Source of the DNA: Onthophagus taurus
Taxonomy: Eukaryota > Arthropoda > Insecta > Coleoptera > Scarabaeidae
Length of the DNA: 64,000 bases
Assembly: GCF_036711975.1 (NCBI RefSeq)
Contig: NC_091971.1
Span: 7,323,501-7,387,500 of the forward strand
Direction of reading: 5' to 3'
Both the position numbers and the translations under genes were made by a program. The notes under the pieces were generated by a model. The model did no database searches. It was not told where the DNA came from and saw nothing but the letters and a program-made list of their open reading frames with translations. Position 1 is the stretch's first letter. Each line of letters starts with the position of its first letter. Shown here piece by piece: positions 59,601-64,000 of the stretch.

Positions 59601-61834
59601 TGCCGATTACACAAAGGTACTAAATTCACCAATTACTTTCTAAGTACGTGTCTTAACGACTTTCCCACTTGTCGAATGTTGTGTTCCTATTTTTAATTAG
59701 ATTTCATCGTTTCTAGTTTCGGAATTTTCGGAGAAAATTTTATTATTTAGATAGTTTCAGCTCTTAATCTTAATATTTTAATAATTAGATCTAAAGATGA
59801 AACATCGGTTGAAGACATCCACGATGATTTTCAAGGATGTCTTCTTGTATGTTATGTTTAATTACAATTCTTCTTCAATCCTTCTTGGACATTGATACAA
59901 TATTAATAATAACAATAATATTATTGCCACATAACTCTCATATTCAATTGAGCCAAGACTTCCGATGCAACTAGCACACCCGAGATCATATCCCACACAA
60001 ACCCAGCAGAAAGCATTCTTTTTCAATCTTCCAGAGTCTGGAGGTCATAACATCGTAGTAGATGTACATAGTACAATTCTCCTCTAGGTGGATAATAGCC
60101 AAAATCAAGGTAGTGGATAAACCTAACGAATTTTCTCTAAACTTTGTCGATGGTGGCACCATCCCAGTTGTTGCCAACATGGGCACTATTAAGATTGATA
60201 TTTGGAGCCTGAAGATACATACTTTCAAAATGATTGCCGAACATACACACAACAAATCTCTAAAAACTCTTTGGGTCATTCTTCATGTTCTGTTCTAAGG
60301 ACCTTATTCCCGGTGATTCTTTCGCATATGTGTTTTACAGTCCCTGCGGACACAAACATACTTTGCTCGATAGAAGGAGTAATTGGTTCGTTTAGACAAT
60401 TTATGGTAGTGTTTCTTGTTTCTTATGGTAGTGACGTGAGATTCTGTGGAAAGACACCTCGGCTCCAGTTATTGTTTTTCAGTTTTTGTCCCGATTAGAA
60501 ACTGCGTTCTATGCATAATAATTATAGAGATAAATAATTTGCTATTTATTTTCCACTTCTCACTTAATCAAATATTTTTCACCACAGTTTCTATTTCAGA
60601 GAAGAATTATACTATATAATTTGGTACATTACGACACTTAAATATTAAAATCTTGGGATAGACTAGGAATGCAGTGGCACGTTACAGAGAGCGCATTTGT
60701 ATATAAATAAATAATTCCGGTTCAACGCTCGTTCTTGAACTGCGTAGGTCTCTTGATAAGCGGTTTGTTTCATTGTTAAATGTAAATTTAAATTTTAATT
60801 TATTAATAGTAAAAAATAAAAAAAATTAAGTGTGAAAAGTTGGTTAGTTTATGACACAGTCGGGTTTGTTGCGAGTTTGCGCCGTCCAAACTCGTTAACA
60901 CGACCAATAAATAAGTGCGTTAATTGTAACGAACTGACGCTAAGATCGGAGATAAAAATAAATGAGTCGCATAAGATGGTTTCCCGGTTGATGTAATTTA
61001 GCGGCCCAAAAGTATAATTTAGTGAGTTAATAGTGCAGTATAAAAGCCCCTGTGCATGCGATATCGTCGCAAAAAGCCGGGCACTTTGACGCCGAGCCAA
61101 GACGGGTCGCGATCCTTGACCAGAACCGCACCAGAATGGCGATATCCAGTGTTCTCTGCTGTAATTTTTGACGTACAACCAGCCCTCTACGACTTCTCCT
61201 TGTGCCCCTTTATATGCGACTACCCAAACATTCCTTCCTCCTTCCTAGCAGCGGGGTCGTAAACTAGGAATGCATAAACTATTCTTGTTTGTAGGGCTAC
61301 TTGTTTTACGAAATCTTGAATTGCATCAGAAATTTATCTTTGAAAGTAAATGGATTATAAAAATTTAATTTATTTATGTTTTCATTTGAAAATAATATCG
61401 TCTTGTAACTTAATAAATTTAGCATCATAATTCATCACTTCATTCATTTCGGATAAATTCAAATTAAATATTATATTTTTAATCTTTTTAAAATTCATAC
61501 CAATAAAACAATAATTAAGATATATCTGCATAAATATAGTAAACTATATGAAATGTGCAGTAATCTTAACAAAAACTCTAAATTATAGTTTCCTTCATTT
61601 AATTGTGATTAACGTAGAAATAAGGAGATGTCGCTGCAATTTTACTTTATTGACTTCCATATGAAGTTGTATTAAAGGAATCTCTTTAATATCTTTAACT
61701 ACCCGTTAATAGATGGCGCCAATAATATCACTTTTGTTATTTGTTTGGGGGCTTACCATATCGTGTATTTTATAGAGTATCACAAATTATCATCGTTACA
61801 GGGTGATGTGTGAATTTAATTAATTAAACCGTAA
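56621..61834. other. Long gene-poor stretch
   Basis: No gene recognised. Open frames at 57034-57327 (-) and 57988-58413 (+, 141 codons) lack domains and have no convincing splice context. A perfect 10-bp hairpin is at 59811-59844 (GAAGACATCC and GGATGTCTTC). At 59930-60490 overlapping frames on both strands are weakly reminiscent of a non-LTR retrotransposon on the minus strand but unproven. Many short GC-balanced stretches could be regulatory. Confidence 0.35.
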
Positions 61835-61992
61835 ACCAAAACTAGAACTAAAAACATTCAGGTTTAGCCGTCTTAAGAGACGTACGGCTAAACACGAATG
61901 CTTCTAGTTCTAATGTTAGTTCTAGTGATAGTATTAGTGTTAGTTCTAGTTTTAGTTCAATTAACACCTTGAAAGCCTTCGTACTTATAATT
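61835..61992. repeat. Foldback repeat family, copy F
   Basis: The cleanest simple copy: CCAAAACTAGAACTAAAAAC, then ATTCAGGTTTAGCCG, spacer TCTTAAGAGACGTA, CGGCTAAACACGAATG and a hexamer arm TTCTAGTTCTAATGTTAGTT ending TTTTAGTTCAATTAACACC. The right flank GTACTTATAA matches copy A at 11028. Confidence 0.88.
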
Positions 61993-62029
61993 AAACCTTT
62001 TCCATATTTACTTAGTTCAGTGATTGCAC

Positions 62030-62290
62030 TAACTTCCTGAAGGAATCTTAAAGAGAACTTTCAGGAGTCGAGTGTGTGGACTTGAGAGACCATAAGGATG
62101 CACAAACCGAGGACGACAAAGGCATAACGGTGCTATTTCCTGGACGGGTGAGCGCTTTCTGTTTTGGAGCCCGGGGTTGATACGGCACCATTGTTCGCCG
62201 CCGACGTGGTTGTCTCCACAGGGCCGGGTTGAAAGGGTATGAAAGGGCATTTGTGCCTGAATTCGGTCCGTAGCACCCTTTCATACCTCC
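62030..62290 (-). pseudogene. GC-rich coding-like relic with a hydrophobic segment
   Basis: Read on the minus strand, one frame gives PVETTTSAANNGAVSTPGSK, TESAHPSRK, stop, HRYAFVVLGLCILMVSQVHT and LDS, stop. A polar stretch followed by a hydrophobic helix looks like the N-terminal part of a membrane protein, but the stops argue for a relic. A 12-bp hairpin, GGTATGAAAGGG (62236-62247) with CCCTTTCATACC (62276-62287), lies at its right edge. No family recognised. Confidence 0.3.
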
Positions 62291-64000
62291 AATAATGAAT
62301 TTATCCCCCCGACATCGGTCAAACGGAGCTCTGAATTCTTGTGGGATACCCCGGCGTAATGCAATGATTCTTCCACAAAGACTGCAACAGTCTGTTTATC
62401 CTATTTACCATGTCACTTAATTATGTCCATTCAACAAAAATACCTTTCATAAATTGCAATTAATTAAAACGATTTTGTATTTAAAGTAGTTATAGTAGGT
62501 AAACAATATACTTATTCAAAACTTTTTAAAGTTTACCCATAAATTTTGAGCGTAGAACATAGCGGTTTACACGATTGTTTCCCAAAACTTTTGTGGGATA
62601 GATTATGGTGGGACAATGTTTAGCTGCAAAACAATAGCTTTTAGATTTTAATACGAAAGTTTCTATTTAGTGGCGAACTAGATGGTTGAACAGAAAAACA
62701 ACTTTAAACTGAGCATAAAGGGATACAATAACTTTCGGGAAATTTCGGAGAATGCCGAGTGGTTACAATGCGTGTAATTACACCATATGAGTCCGCCACA
62801 ATAAAAATACGCGGAGACGACAAAAAAACTGAATCGATATGGCAGTAGTAGCGGCACGCCACTGTAATAACGCGAAATAACTTCTGGTTTATTGCACGAC
62901 ACTAGAAGAGCGCAAAAAGTTTATGCGCAAATTATACGTCGATTTTACGTTTTATGGTAATGCGTCCCGCAGGGGGCGGTGATTTGCTATATTAAAATTG
63001 CATATTTTCGCGCGTTTCACGCAATTTACTAGGTGCTATATTATTAGTTTTTAGCCGATGGAGTGCAATTTACCATTGTAAAACTATATGGCATTGGTGT
63101 TGTATTATATTATGGTCAGAGCACATCCATCGTCCGAATAAATTTATTGACATAAATCATACACGTATCATCTATCATTATAAAACTTGATTTTGGAATA
63201 AAATTTAATTTATGTAGATTTAATATGTTTATAGATTCGTTTTGTTGATCACATGGTTTGAATGCGGAGTTACCATGTTAAATATGATCAACTCAAGATG
63301 AAAGAAGTCTTTACAAAACTAATCAAATTATTGTTGAAATTAAGCCATTAAATTTGTTCGATCATGTTTGAGTGCCAGTTATACTCCATCGCATCGCATT
63401 ATCTTTATCTAAGTTACAAAATACAGAGTATTTTAGTTTGTTGAAAATAGTTTGAGAATCACTGGATTAGATAATGAGAACACATTAAACTTACAGATTT
63501 ATACAAAATAGCGAACTCTATTTAAATATTCGATATTCTTGTAATGGAAACCCCTTCAAGAATATGTAAAAACGGGGATCAGCTTAGAGGACCGGAGATA
63601 AAAATGGAAATCTCGTTGGCCCATTTCGAATCCCATCCCGCGTTTGAATGAAAAACAAACGCAGGATCTATTGGACAGGAAACTCAAAACAAGGAAACGA
63701 AAATATTGACCGGATGTGTTATTGCCTGTTCGTATTATTCGTGAACGACATGAAAAGAATGAAAAGCTAACATAACTATAATAATAAGTACAAAATTATA
63801 GACATATTCCAATAATCAATAAAGTATTATGTTAGTTGGTATCATATACTATTATAAATTTTATAAACCTATAGGCCTCCTGTCATAAACCCATTAAGGG
63901 TATGCCTTTCGTTTTGATAGACTTTAGGCCGGTCATAAATCTACAGATACCGTAAGTAATGGGCCCATCATTTATAAAGATGTACGCCTCACGACGTATT
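62291..64000. other. Intergenic to window end, no gene seen
   Basis: AT-rich. A minus-strand frame at 62678-62902 is low quality. A tRNA-like stretch near 63570-63645 was considered and rejected. No repeats of note. Confidence 0.4.

Noticed and set aside
59986-60498. Frames on both strands possibly from a non-LTR retrotransposon
   Set aside because: Only a vague resemblance in one minus-strand frame with several stops; no catalytic motif seen.
63570-63645. tRNA-like sequence with TTCGAATCCC
   Set aside because: Anticodon-like stem has a 10-nt loop and the acceptor and T stems do not pair.
1-64000. CRISPR arrays, operons, bacterial promoters, riboswitches
   Set aside because: The window is animal nuclear DNA with introns; tandem arrays found do not have repeat-spacer structure.

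Overview
The window reads as insect nuclear DNA. It is AT-rich, has short GT-AG introns (57-128 bp in several genes) next to long ones, and carries an epidermal-type chitin synthase gene with a pair of mutually exclusive 59-codon exons, which is an insect hallmark. I cannot fix the order from sequence alone; a beetle or other holometabolous insect would fit.

Layout: the left edge (131-560, +) holds the last exons of an odorant receptor, followed by a decayed Tc1 transposase (869-1392, -). MAF1, the RNA polymerase III repressor, lies at 2276-3677 (-). A 351-bp tandem duplication sits upstream of it, with a third copy in its last intron. An RBCK1/HOIL-1-type RBR ubiquitin ligase with a very long N-terminal extension follows (6722-11377, +), then HINFP, the histone H4 transcription factor (12061-15005, +). 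HINFP intron 4 carries a 1.1-kb mariner element whose transposase motifs and ends match the plant-type (DD39D) mariner family. HINFP converges tail to tail on chitin synthase 1 (15628-29547, -), nine coding exons with the 8a/8b alternative pair. Its exon 7 contains one extra base that breaks the frame as given. Its first intron (5.5 kb) contains a decayed Ty3/gypsy RNase H-integrase remnant. A short-chain dehydrogenase of the HSD17B12/let-767 class (ketoacyl-CoA or steroid reductase) occupies 38726-42031 (-), with a probable 5' leader exon near 43.8-44.1 kb.

From 44 kb to the end I see no complete gene. There are a possible first coding exon (54163-54209, -), two candidate terminal exons (50352-50437 and 52857-52970, -), a PIF/Harbinger-like fragment (about 50.9-51.6 kb), and much AT-rich DNA without recognisable coding content.

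The most striking element that known features do not explain is a family of foldback repeats at five loci (10.9, 35.6, 40.8, 47.7 and 61.8 kb). Each has an almost perfect palindromic core flanked by arms made of a drifting hexamer (CTAGTT/CTAGTG), so the transcribed copies inside RBCK1 and SDR introns could fold into long hairpins. Other repeats are a 178-bp satellite block (31.8-32.5 kb), a short inverted-repeat family containing CCTCGGTCGCAAG, diverged purine-rich minisatellites in two chitin synthase introns, and a tandem block at 55.7-56.6 kb.

The recognised genes are unrelated housekeeping or developmental functions (Pol III control, ubiquitin signalling, histone transcription, cuticle synthesis, lipid metabolism); nothing suggests an operon-like functional cluster.
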